A stretch of 9,417 nt of DNA from Lachnoclostridium sp. UBA3775 (GTDB lineage Bacteria; Bacillota; Clostridia; Lachnospirales; Lachnospiraceae), in NCBI GenBank assembly GCA_002369525.1, contig DFFN01000081.1, forward strand, positions 1 through 9,417, read 5' to 3'. Below the pieces are notes generated by a model. That model was not told the origin of the DNA, ran no database searches, and was given only the letters and a program-made list of their open reading frames with translations. Each line of letters starts with the position of its first letter. The first letter of the stretch is position 1. This document shows positions 1 through 7,044 of this stretch, one piece after another. Position numbers and translations under genes: made by a program.

Positions 1-176
1 CACTCAGTGTAAGCGAAAGGAAAACTCCCGCAAAAAACATACGTGTGGAATATAAGACGCAGGCGCACTTAGGAGATATTCTCGTGCCCGTAAGGTACAG
101 CCTTCCCGACAAAGAAATCATCGTTCTTAAGACAACAGAGGACGGAATATATACGACACTTGAACTGGCGGATTAA
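1..176 (+). CDS. Probable acyl-ACP thioesterase, C-terminal fragment
   Basis: An open frame enters from the left edge (full codons from base 3) and stops at TAA 174-176, leaving about 57 residues. The segment IRVEYKTQAHLGD followed by a short charged beta-hairpin and a final strand (IYTTLELAD) resembles the end of the second hotdog domain of bacterial acyl-ACP thioesterases. In that family a conserved 'EY...A.LGD' stretch precedes strands ending in a phrase like 'AxxxF'. Such enzymes release free fatty acids from acyl carrier protein in the cytoplasm. The catalytic residues are outside the window. The stop is only 3 nt before the next start, so the two genes are probably cotranscribed. The assignment rests on a short tail and could be another hotdog-fold thioesterase. 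Confidence 0.55.
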   Translation, partial: LSVSERKTPAKNIRVEYKTQAHLGDILVPVRYSLPDKEIIVLKTTEDGIYTTLELAD

Positions 177-179
177 ATA

Positions 180-734
180 ATGAGCCGAAAGATAAAGGAA
201 AACAGAACAACTGAAAAAAGACCGGTTGAAAAAGGAAAATCAAAGCCGAAACCGGTCTTGTTTTTTACTTTGGCAGTTTTTGCCGTCCTGGTCATCGGGC
301 TGATTGCGATCATTTATCATAATTCGGCCTTTAAAATGGTGACAGGCAGTTTTGACTATAAGCTTGAGGCCAATATGCGCAAGTACGAGTTTGTAAATTC
401 CAACGGACTTGACATGTTCCGTATAAAGGATATGAAAAACGCAGATGTTGACTGCTATGTCTATGTTGGAACCTATGATCCGGAGCAGGACCTGCAGGAG
501 ACACTTGACATTATCAACGAGAATTCAGGCACTGACTATGCTTTCATGCGTACCGAGATCGGCAGCAAAAACTATCCCGCAATCTTTGTGGATTACAGGA
601 CAGAAGAGGGCGGTAATTTCTATATTTACTATGTGGATTATCATGGCAGGAATTTTGTGATACAAACCCTTGCTGATGACAGGCACCAGAAGGAGATTGA
701 TAAGATGGTGGACAGCTTTACCATCATCGAATAA
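180..734 (+). CDS. Single-pass membrane protein of unknown function
   Basis: The 184-residue product has a strongly basic N-terminus (residues 1-25, rich in Lys/Arg), one hydrophobic segment at about 26-47, and a soluble region of about 135 residues that should lie outside the membrane (positive-inside rule). There is no lipobox and no clear signal peptidase site, so it is probably membrane anchored. The soluble part is mixed alpha/beta with Tyr-rich strands (YIYYVDYHGRNFVIQTL) and ends in a helix plus strand, EIDKMVDSFTI. That ending is reminiscent of PsbP/Mog1-like domains, a resemblance that is inference only. The ATG follows the upstream stop by 3 nt with no good Shine-Dalgarno, suggesting translational coupling. 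Eight bases separate its stop from the first ABC transporter gene, so a role as an accessory of that exporter is possible but unproven. No family name is assigned. Confidence 0.8.
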   Translation: MSRKIKENRTTEKRPVEKGKSKPKPVLFFTLAVFAVLVIGLIAIIYHNSAFKMVTGSFDYKLEANMRKYEFVNSNGLDMFRIKDMKNADVDCYVYVGTYDPEQDLQETLDIINENSGTDYAFMRTEIGSKNYPAIFVDYRTEEGGNFYIYYVDYHGRNFVIQTLADDRHQKEIDKMVDSFTIIE

Positions 735-742
735 ACGGAAGA

Positions 743-2509
743 ATGAGAAGATTACTTAAATATTTTGACGGCTACAAACTGACTTCACTTCTGGGACCGT
801 TTTTCAAGCTGCTCGAGGCGGTTTTTGAGCTTGTGATTCCGATCGTGGTGTCTCTTCTGATAGACAAGGGAATAGCAGCGGGCGATAAGGCATATTGTAT
901 CAAAATGGTGCTTATTATGATACTTCTGGGCTTTGTCGGCTTCATGTCTTCAATCATTGCTCAGTATTTTGCCGCACGTTCTGCCATCGGATTTGCCGGA
1001 AATGTCAGGCTGGCTTTGTTTAAGCATATGCAGACGCTTTCTTTTTCCGACATGGACAGGCTTGGAACAGGCACGCTTATCACAAGAATGACGAGCGATG
1101 TAAACCAGATGCAGAACGGTGTCAACATGGCACTAAGGCTTTTGCTTCGTTCCCCGCTTATAGTTTTCGGCGCGATGATCATGGCCTTTACTCAGGATGT
1201 ACATGCGGCAGTGATTTTTGTTATCGTTATTCCGGTACTTGCAATAATAGTGTTCGCCATCATTGCGGTAACCATTCCGGGCTATAAAAAGGTTCAGGCA
1301 AAGCTTGACCATGTTCTTAATCTTACCCGAGAAAATGCAAACGGCGTAAGGGTTATACGTGCCTTCGGAAACGAAGAGGAAGAGGTGGAAAAATTCGGAG
1401 AAGCCAATGATACGCTCAGGAATCTCCAGAATAAGATCGGAAGGATTTCCGCCTATACGAATCCCTTAACCTATGTTGTGATAAATTTTGCCGTTATGGC
1501 ACTGATATATGTATGCGGTGTGCGCGTCGATAACGGCAAAATGAGTGCCGGCGTTACGGTAGCGCTCTATAATTACATGTCGCAGATACTGGTTGAGCTT
1601 ATCAAGCTTGCCAACCTGATAATAACGATTACAAAGGCGCTTGCGAGCGCAAACCGTGTGGCTGACATACTTGACACCGTGCCGGGAATGAAGGACGGTG
1701 AGGAAAGCTTTATGAAAAGCAAAGAGCTTGCGGCAGATGCCGGAGAAATACCGGTTGTCGAATTCGACCATGCTTTCATTTCCTATGCAGGCGGCGGCCA
1801 GGGCGCTTTGAGTGACGTGACCTTTAAAGTAAGAAGGGGCGAGACTGTCGGAATCATCGGCGGTACGGGCTCCGGTAAATCAACCCTCGTAAACCTTATC
1901 CCCCGTTTCTATGATGTCACGGGAGGAGCAGTAAGGGTAAACGGATACGATGTAAGGGATGTGAAGCTTTCCGAACTTCGCAGAACCATCGGAATTGTCA
2001 TGCAGAAGGCCGTGCTGTTTAAGGGAGACGTGCAGTCAAACCTTGCCTTCTCAAATCCTGATGCCACCGATGATGAAATGAAGGAGGCGCTTAACGATGC
2101 CCAGATGGGAAATTTCAGCCTCGGGCGTGAAATCACCCAGGGCGGCGGAAATCTTTCGGGCGGACAGAAACAGAGGATTTCTGTTGCAAGGGCACTTGTG
2201 AGAAAGCCTGAGATACTGATACTCGACGATTCCTCCTCGGCGCTTGACTATGCAACTGACCTTGCAATGAGGACAGCGATAAAGAAACTTGATTACAGAC
2301 CTACCACCTTCATTGTCAGTCAGCGCTGTGCATCCGTTTCACATGCCGACAAGATAGTAGTGCTTGACGACGGACATGTTGCCGGGATAGGAAGCCACTC
2401 AGAGCTCCTTAAGACTAATGAGGTCTACAGGGAAATCTACAACTCCCAGGTAAAGAGCGAAGAAGGCGTGACCGATGATTACAGTGAAGGAAGTGAGGTG
2501 TTTGAATGA
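743..2509 (+). CDS. ABC exporter half-transporter, degenerate-site subunit
   Basis: The 588-residue product has a six-helix type IV ABC exporter membrane domain (hydrophobic spans within about 18-300) followed by a nucleotide-binding domain from about residue 337. Visible motifs are Walker A GGTGSGKS (373-380), Q-loop Q421, an intact LSGGQ signature (471-475) and Walker B ILILDD (491-496). The usual catalytic Glu is Asp496, and the switch His is replaced by Gln527 (FIVSQR). This is the pattern of the degenerate-site partner in heterodimeric exporters such as TM287/288, LmrCD and BmrCD. The span between the NBD helical subdomain and the signature is about six residues shorter than in the partner gene. 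It overlaps the next gene by 4 nt (ATGA). The only Shine-Dalgarno-like bases (GGAAG) sit almost against the ATG, so coupling to the upstream gene is likely. The start is supported by the typical N-terminus MRRLLKYFDGYK. The substrate (drug, lipid or peptide) cannot be told from sequence. Confidence 0.95.
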   Translation: MRRLLKYFDGYKLTSLLGPFFKLLEAVFELVIPIVVSLLIDKGIAAGDKAYCIKMVLIMILLGFVGFMSSIIAQYFAARSAIGFAGNVRLALFKHMQTLSFSDMDRLGTGTLITRMTSDVNQMQNGVNMALRLLLRSPLIVFGAMIMAFTQDVHAAVIFVIVIPVLAIIVFAIIAVTIPGYKKVQAKLDHVLNLTRENANGVRVIRAFGNEEEEVEKFGEANDTLRNLQNKIGRISAYTNPLTYVVINFAVMALIYVCGVRVDNGKMSAGVTVALYNYMSQILVELIKLANLIITITKALASANRVADILDTVPGMKDGEESFMKSKELAADAGEIPVVEFDHAFISYAGGGQGALSDVTFKVRRGETVGIIGGTGSGKSTLVNLIPRFYDVTGGAVRVNGYDVRDVKLSELRRTIGIVMQKAVLFKGDVQSNLAFSNPDATDDEMKEALNDAQMGNFSLGREITQGGGNLSGGQKQRISVARALVRKPEILILDDSSSALDYATDLAMRTAIKKLDYRPTTFIVSQRCASVSHADKIVVLDDGHVAGIGSHSELLKTNEVYREIYNSQVKSEEGVTDDYSEGSEVFE

Positions 2510-4257
2510 TGAAGAGCACCTACACTGAAACACTTAAAAAGGTAATGAAATATCTCAAAAACCACAGAAGGCTTTTGTGGCTCTCACTTTTCTTTGCACT
2601 GGTCACAACCGCGGCAGCGCTATATGTACCGATAGTTGTAGGACGTGCGATAGATGACATAAAGGGCGCGGGCAGCGTGGATTTTGACGCGATAAAGAAA
2701 AAGCTTATTGCGGTAATGGTACTGGTATTTATCAGTGCGGTTTCTAACTGGTTCATGAATCTTGTCAACAACCGCCTGACGTACCATACAATACATGATA
2801 TCAGAAAAGATGCGATAGAAAAGCTTCAGAAGCTTCCGATGAACTATTTTGACACTACCCAGACAGGAGATGTAGTGAGCCGCGTGATCTCAGACGTTGA
2901 CTTGTTTGCGGACGGACTCCTTCTCGGTTTTTCGAAGCTTTTCACAAGCATAATAACAGTGATCGGAACCCTTTTCTTTCTTCTGATGATAAGTCCCCTT
3001 ATCTGCGGACTTGTGGTTGTGCTTACTCCCGTGTCGTTTCTGATCGCGGGCTTTATCGCAAAGAACACCCACTCGATGTTCATTGCAACCTCAAGGACAA
3101 ATGCCGAAGAGACTGCCTATATCGACGAGATGATAGGCAATGCAAAGCTTGTGAGGGCCTACGGCTATGAAGACAGGGCGGCCCTTCATTTTTCAGAAAT
3201 CAACACCAGGCTCAAGAAATATGCGATGCGTGCGACCTTCTTTTCATCGCTCGTAAATCCTTCGACGAGATTTCTCAACAACATTATATATGCGCTTGTA
3301 GGTCTGCTCGGAGCTTTCGCCTGCGTTAAAGGAAACATGAGCATAGGCGAGCTGACGGTCGTGCTTTCCTATTCAACCCAGTATGCTAAGCCTTTCAATG
3401 AGATCTCGGGTGTGATCACCGAGCTGACGGGCGCTCTTGCATGTGCGGGAAGAATCTTTGAGGTCCTTGAGGCCGAGGAGGAAATACCTGATGCCGTAGA
3501 TGCGAAGGTCCTTGAAAATCCTTCGGGAAATGTGGAAATAGAAAATGTTTTCTTCTCCTATGACAAGAGCAGGAAGCTGATCGAGAATTTCAGCCTTTCG
3601 GTAAAACCGGGCCAGATGATCGCAATCGTAGGTCCTACGGGCTGCGGGAAAACAACCTTTATAAATCTTCTGATGCGCTTCTATGATGTGGACGACGGAA
3701 AAATCAGTGTCGATGATGAAGAAATCAGAAGGCTTACAAGAAAATCACTCCGTGCGGGCTACGGCATGGTACTTCAGGATACATGGCTCGCTTCCGGAAC
3801 AATAAAGGAAAATATAGCAATGGGGCGTCCCGACGCCACAATGGAGGAAATAGTTGCAGCAGCAAAATCAGCCTATGCCGACGGTTTCATCAGAAGGCTT
3901 CCCGAGGGCTATGATACCTACCTTTCGGAAGGCGGAGGCTCTCTTTCGGCGGGGCAGAAGCAGCTGATTTGCATCGCCCGCATAATGCTTGCGAAACCCT
4001 CCATGCTGATACTTGATGAAGCAACCTCATCGATAGATACAAGAACCGAGCTCAAAATCCAGGCAGCATTTTCTAAACTGATGGAGGGCAGGACGAGCTT
4101 TATCGTTGCTCACCGGCTTTCCACCATACAAAACGCGGACAAGATCGTTGTCATGAAGGACGGTCATATACTTGAGACCGGAAGCCACAACGAGCTGCTT
4201 GCAAAGGGCGGTTTCTACCATGAGCTTTTCAATGCTCAGTTCAACACAGGAAATTAA
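2506..4257 (+). CDS. ABC exporter half-transporter, catalytic-site subunit
   Basis: The 583-residue type IV ABC exporter subunit has an N-terminal six-helix membrane domain (about 20-315) and a nucleotide-binding domain from about 342. Walker A is GPTGCGKT (376-383), the Q-loop Gln is Q424, Walker B is LILDE with catalytic Glu505, and the switch residue is His536 (IVAHR). The signature reads LSAGQ (480-484) rather than LSGGQ. In TM287/288-type heterodimers the functional ATP site uses Walker A/B of this subunit with the intact signature of the partner, and the motifs here fit that exactly. Two adjacent ATG codons (2506, 2509) are possible starts. The first overlaps the upstream stop as ATGA, and an AGTGAGGTG ribosome-binding region lies just upstream, so tightly coupled translation and 1:1 assembly are likely. 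The substrate is unknown. Confidence 0.95.
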   Translation: MMKSTYTETLKKVMKYLKNHRRLLWLSLFFALVTTAAALYVPIVVGRAIDDIKGAGSVDFDAIKKKLIAVMVLVFISAVSNWFMNLVNNRLTYHTIHDIRKDAIEKLQKLPMNYFDTTQTGDVVSRVISDVDLFADGLLLGFSKLFTSIITVIGTLFFLLMISPLICGLVVVLTPVSFLIAGFIAKNTHSMFIATSRTNAEETAYIDEMIGNAKLVRAYGYEDRAALHFSEINTRLKKYAMRATFFSSLVNPSTRFLNNIIYALVGLLGAFACVKGNMSIGELTVVLSYSTQYAKPFNEISGVITELTGALACAGRIFEVLEAEEEIPDAVDAKVLENPSGNVEIENVFFSYDKSRKLIENFSLSVKPGQMIAIVGPTGCGKTTFINLLMRFYDVDDGKISVDDEEIRRLTRKSLRAGYGMVLQDTWLASGTIKENIAMGRPDATMEEIVAAAKSAYADGFIRRLPEGYDTYLSEGGGSLSAGQKQLICIARIMLAKPSMLILDEATSSIDTRTELKIQAAFSKLMEGRTSFIVAHRLSTIQNADKIVVMKDGHILETGSHNELLAKGGFYHELFNAQFNTGN

Positions 4258-4271
4258 AAGAATAGCAAAAT

Positions 4272-6197
4272 ATGTACGATTATATATCCTACCAATTTGG
4301 CTTTGATTTTGCGGCAGTGCTTATCTGTATGGGCTGTCTGTTCTTTACTTTTGTCATGGGAAGAACTGACAGACGTCAGAACAAGTTCTATATCATGCTG
4401 CTTGGCATAGTGATGCTGAATGCCGTTACCGAGGTGGTATGCTCCAGGGCAATTCCCAGAGTTGAAAAGGATATATGGTATACATGTTACCGGGTCTGTA
4501 ATTATATTTATTTCCTTACCCATTCCGCAGTCCCTGTAATTGTATGCTTTTATATGATGAGCGTAACAGGCAAGATGAAGCTTGACGGAAAGTTTATGAA
4601 TATGCTTTTCGTGCTTCCTTTTGTGTTTACTGAGATTCTTGTTGTTTTCAATCCGCTTACCTTTTGGGTATATACCTACTCCGACAGGCATTTCGTACGT
4701 TCATGGGGTGAAAATCTTATCTATGTGCAGTCAGCCTTTTATATGCTTTTTGCGATGCTGCATCTTCTCCGTGTCTGGAACGCAATGACGCAGAGAAGAA
4801 AGTTCACGATACTGTACTTTTTCCTTATGAGTATAGCAGGGGTCGTAATTCAGGCGGTTTTTGCAAAAATGAAGGTTGAAATACTCTGCGAGTCACTTGG
4901 ATTCTTAGGCGTGATGCTTGCGATAGAGGATGAGGACGATCGTGTGGATTCGGACATTGATATCCATAACCGTAAAGCTCTCGGAATGGACATTAACAGC
5001 TACCTTGCTGTAAGGCAGCGTTTTCATGTTATCTGCATTAAAATCACAAATGCCGATATAATTGAAAGAGTGACAAGCTCTGCCAATACCGGGATAATTG
5101 CTGAATCCGTCGGCGCATACTTAAAGACCGTAGTTTCAAGACACAATATTTACCGTACTTCCTATAATACTTTCCTTATGACTGTTGTAAGTGATGACGA
5201 CAGAAGGGCACATGACATAGCAGAAGAGGTAAGCAACCGGTTTAAGAATGAGGGCTTTGCTTTATATGACAAGGAAGTGGTATATTTCAATGCCGTTGTG
5301 ATGCTGGCGCAGATCGGAAAGGATATTTTCACTAGCAAGGATGTTTTTTATCTTGTAGACAGTCCCGTGCCTAAGGGCATCACAAAGAAGATACTTGAGG
5401 GTGAGGATCTTGGCTATCTAATCCGCCGTGTCGCCATTGAAAATGCGGTTAACCGCGGACTTGAGGATCATAATTTCGAGGTTTACTACCAGCCAACCTA
5501 CTATCTTAAAGGCCTTAAGATACATGGGGCCGAGGCATTGATACGTCTTCATGATCCGGAGCTCGGACTTGTGCTCCCGGATGATTTTATACCGGTTGCG
5601 GAGCAGCTTGACCATATCGACGAGATTGATGATTTTGTGCTGAGAAACGTGTGTGAATTTTTAAAGAGCGGAATACCGGCAGCCCACGGAATAGAGACCA
5701 TAAATGTCAATCTTTCGGTAATCGAGTGCATGCGTCCGGGATTTGTAGCGCACATTTCAGGCATAGTGGAAGAATATGATGTGGATAAAAAGAACATTAC
5801 ATTTGAAATTACGGAATCCGCGCAGGCCAGGGACTATGAGCTTTTAAAACAAGTTGTAAAGGAGCTTCGCATAAAAGGCTTCCATGTTGCAATGGATGAC
5901 TACGGAACCGGATATTCAAACATGCAGAACAGCTTTTCACTTGATTTTGACCTGATAAAGATTGACAAGAGCATACTCTGGGGCGCAGAAAAGACCGAGC
6001 TTGGAGAGATAATACTTGAAAATTCCGTGCGCATGATAAAGCAGATGAAGAAAAAGATATTGGTCGAAGGCGTTGAAACCAGGCCGCAGATAGACCTGCT
6101 TGACAGGCAGGGAGTCGATTACCTGCAGGGCTTCTATTTCTCGAAACCTGTTAATAAAGAGGAGTTTTTAAGGGTGATTGAGAAGGAAAATATGTGA
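4272..6197 (+). CDS. 7TM degenerate-GGDEF/EAL c-di-GMP phosphodiesterase
   Basis: The 641-residue product starts with about seven hydrophobic spans (within residues 10-218) resembling 7TM sensor modules. A degenerate GGDEF domain follows (about 225-350), with the active-site loop reading SYNTF (297-301) in place of GGDEF. The EAL domain (about 385-640) keeps the residues expected for cyclic-di-GMP hydrolysis to pGpG: Gln407 in YYQP, EAL at 421-423 with Arg425, Asn480, Glu512, Asp542-Asp543 (as DDYGTGYS), Lys563, Glu599 in VEGVE and Gln619 in LQGF. I therefore expect a membrane-bound phosphodiesterase whose GGDEF is regulatory or structural. It begins 14 nt after the ABC exporter gene and is probably in the same operon. 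The Shine-Dalgarno is poor (AAAAG-like bases), so translation may be weak or coupled. The signal sensed by the 7TM part is unknown. Confidence 0.92.
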   Translation: MYDYISYQFGFDFAAVLICMGCLFFTFVMGRTDRRQNKFYIMLLGIVMLNAVTEVVCSRAIPRVEKDIWYTCYRVCNYIYFLTHSAVPVIVCFYMMSVTGKMKLDGKFMNMLFVLPFVFTEILVVFNPLTFWVYTYSDRHFVRSWGENLIYVQSAFYMLFAMLHLLRVWNAMTQRRKFTILYFFLMSIAGVVIQAVFAKMKVEILCESLGFLGVMLAIEDEDDRVDSDIDIHNRKALGMDINSYLAVRQRFHVICIKITNADIIERVTSSANTGIIAESVGAYLKTVVSRHNIYRTSYNTFLMTVVSDDDRRAHDIAEEVSNRFKNEGFALYDKEVVYFNAVVMLAQIGKDIFTSKDVFYLVDSPVPKGITKKILEGEDLGYLIRRVAIENAVNRGLEDHNFEVYYQPTYYLKGLKIHGAEALIRLHDPELGLVLPDDFIPVAEQLDHIDEIDDFVLRNVCEFLKSGIPAAHGIETINVNLSVIECMRPGFVAHISGIVEEYDVDKKNITFEITESAQARDYELLKQVVKELRIKGFHVAMDDYGTGYSNMQNSFSLDFDLIKIDKSILWGAEKTELGEIILENSVRMIKQMKKKILVEGVETRPQIDLLDRQGVDYLQGFYFSKPVNKEEFLRVIEKENM

Positions 6198-6216
6198 AAT
6201 AAATTATATCTCGTTT

Positions 6217-6258
6217 GGATGGATATACCTATGTTTTTTTTACCCCGTATGTCTATCC
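6217..6258 (+). other. Interrupted inverted repeat (RNA hairpin)
   Basis: GGATGGATATAC (6217-6228) can pair with GTATGTCTATCC (6247-6258) over 12 base pairs, two of them G-U wobbles. The loop is 18 nt and contains eight consecutive T. The T-run lies inside the loop, so this is not a standard intrinsic terminator. It sits between the phosphodiesterase stop and the lipoprotein gene and could be an mRNA 3'-end structure or a protein site. The function is unknown. Confidence 0.5.
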
Positions 6259-6275
6259 TAATGAAGCGGGTTTTA
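6243..6275 (+). terminator. Weak candidate terminator after the phosphodiesterase gene
   Basis: CCCG (6244-6247) can pair with CGGG (6267-6270), followed directly by TTTTATT. The stem is only 4 bp with a 19-nt loop and competes with the 6217-6258 hairpin. This is the only GC stem plus T-tract between the two genes, and it may or may not end the left operon. Confidence 0.25.
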
Positions 6276-6295
6276 TTGCAACGATAAATTAAATT

Positions 6296-6304
6296 GAGGA
6301 GGAG
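6296..6304 (+). promoter_or_regulatory. Ribosome binding site deciding the lipoprotein start
   Basis: GAGGAGGAG lies 7 nt before ATG 6312. It places the true start at 6312 and rules out the in-frame TTG at 6294, which would lie upstream of the site. Confidence 0.85.
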
Positions 6305-6311
6305 ACACAAT

Positions 6312-6860
6312 ATGAAAAAATATTTTGGTGTGTTAATGATCATATATGTCTTTGTGTTTGTTTCATGTTCAAAGGGAAAAAATGACGAAGTGACAGATGC
6401 AGTTACTTCATCTAATCGAGAAGAAATAGTGACACAGTTTCCGAGTGAATCACCGGGGTCAGATGATGTTGACACTCATATCATTATCGATGTGTCTGAT
6501 TCTGATGATATTGATGTGAAACTGACACAAAAAGATGATTATTATGTACTTAGAATAAAAAACAATCTGGACAAAGAGATTGGTTATGGGAATTCTTTTT
6601 ATGTGGAAAAACAACAGGATAATGGCTGGAATTTGGCAGATACGGTAAAGCAAGATGGTTATGAAGAAACTTTTACTGATGAAGGATATATATTAAAACC
6701 GGGTGAGGAGGTTGAACTTGAAATTAATATGGCGTTTTTATATGATGTTTCACAGATAGGAAAATATAGATTAATTAAAAAGTTTTCCGGAAATATTGGT
6801 GAGACGGAAAGAATGATATACACAAAGTATGTTGAATTTGAAGTAGTAACTGACAAATAA
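6312..6860 (+). CDS. Lipoprotein with probable bacterial Ig-like domain
   Basis: The 182-residue product begins with MKK and a hydrophobic stretch ending in a lipobox-like VFVSC, with Cys19 as the predicted lipid-modified residue. It would be an exported, membrane-anchored lipoprotein. Residues 20-75 are a polar, acidic linker rich in Ser, Asp, Glu and Thr. Residues about 76-178 look like a beta-sandwich: YYVLRIKNNLDKEIGYG, then YILKPGEEVELEI, then IGKYRLIKKF and a final YVEFEV strand. This is the pattern of the Ig-like domains in many Firmicute lipoproteins (Big_14-type is my best guess). The function is unknown. The gene is clearly AT-richer than its neighbours (80 G+C in the 240 bases from 6481 to 6720, 33%) and uses AT-ending codons, which suggests separate acquisition. 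It is flanked on both sides by non-coding DNA and is probably monocistronic; no convincing promoter was found upstream. Confidence 0.85.
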   Translation: MKKYFGVLMIIYVFVFVSCSKGKNDEVTDAVTSSNREEIVTQFPSESPGSDDVDTHIIIDVSDSDDIDVKLTQKDDYYVLRIKNNLDKEIGYGNSFYVEKQQDNGWNLADTVKQDGYEETFTDEGYILKPGEEVELEINMAFLYDVSQIGKYRLIKKFSGNIGETERMIYTKYVEFEVVTDK

Positions 6861-6882
6861 TGTTAAAAAAATATAAAATTCC

Positions 6883-6911
6883 TTGTAAAATATCATATGA
6901 TATGTTATAAT
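6883..6911 (+). promoter_or_regulatory. Sigma-A-type promoter of the phosphonate operon
   Basis: TTGTAA (-35, 6883-6888) and a perfect TATAAT (-10, 6906-6911) are separated by exactly 17 bp. Transcription should start near 6918, giving a leader of about 150 nt before the ATG at 7072. The surrounding DNA is very AT-rich, so chance -10 matches occur, but the -35, spacing and -10 together are convincing. Confidence 0.75.
6890..6903. promoter_or_regulatory. Palindrome in promoter spacer, candidate operator
   Basis: ATATCATATGATAT is a perfect 14-bp palindrome filling most of the spacer between the -35 and -10 boxes. A dimeric regulator bound here would block RNA polymerase. The first gene of the operon carries an N-terminal winged helix, making self-repression the obvious hypothesis. 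AT-rich DNA yields palindromes by chance more easily, so the role is inference. Confidence 0.45.
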
Positions 6912-6915
6912 CAAT

Positions 6916-7037
6916 TTTGTTCAATTTTAAACGGAATGCTCTCTGCTTTGAACAGGGAGCATTATTTTGTCCGTTGGAGCCATGGTAATAATGGAGCCTG
7001 TTCAATAAGGCACTATAAAATCAGGGTTTTGAACAAA
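6916..7037 (+). repeat. Four alternating TGTTCAA/TTGAACA boxes in the leader
   Basis: TGTTCAA occurs at 6918-6924 and 6999-7005, and its complement TTGAACA at 6948-6954 and 7029-7035. With flanks, box 1 matches box 4 best (TTTGTTCAA 6916-6924 with TTGAACAAA 7029-7037, 9 bp), and box 3 matches box 2 best (CCTGTTCAA 6997-7005 with TTGAACAGG 6948-6956, 9 bp), giving a nested fold. The box 2-3 pair would destroy the 6935-6963 hairpin. Boxes 3 and 4 can also pair locally over 7 bp. A direct repeat TGGAGCC (6975-6981, 6992-6998) lies inside. This is a candidate cis-acting RNA that matches no riboswitch class I can name. Confidence 0.5.
6930..6975 (+). other. Leader stem-loop, possible terminator or attenuator
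   Basis: AATGCTCTCTG (6935-6945) pairs with CAGGGAGCATT (6953-6963) over 11 bp with one G-U and a 7-nt loop. AACGG (6930-6934) pairs with CCGTT (6971-6975) below it, leaving a 7-nt bulge ATTTTGT on the 3' side. The upper stem followed by ATTTTG could end transcription from the lipoprotein gene or attenuate the operon. With the lower stem formed, it looks more like a structured leader element. The pairing is clear; the role is not. Confidence 0.55.
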
Positions 7038-7044
7038 TAACTTA

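Noticed and set aside
743..2509. ABC subunit as a decaying pseudogene because of missing Glu and His
   Set aside because: The frame is intact, and the substitutions match those of functional heterodimeric exporters with a complementary partner.
4254..4691. 145-codon open frame on the - strand
   Set aside because: It lies opposite the membrane domain of the phosphodiesterase gene, has no ribosome binding site, and its translation (His/Lys/Tyr-rich) resembles no protein family.
6294..6311. TTG start extending the lipoprotein by six residues
   Set aside because: The TTG is upstream of the AGGAGG site that clearly serves ATG 6312, and the extension would put extra basic residues before a normal lipoprotein signal peptide.
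6948..7005. Box 2-box 3 pairing as a classical antiterminator
   Set aside because: Box 3 is transcribed after polymerase has passed the possible stop near 6970, so it cannot prevent termination there in the usual co-transcriptional way.
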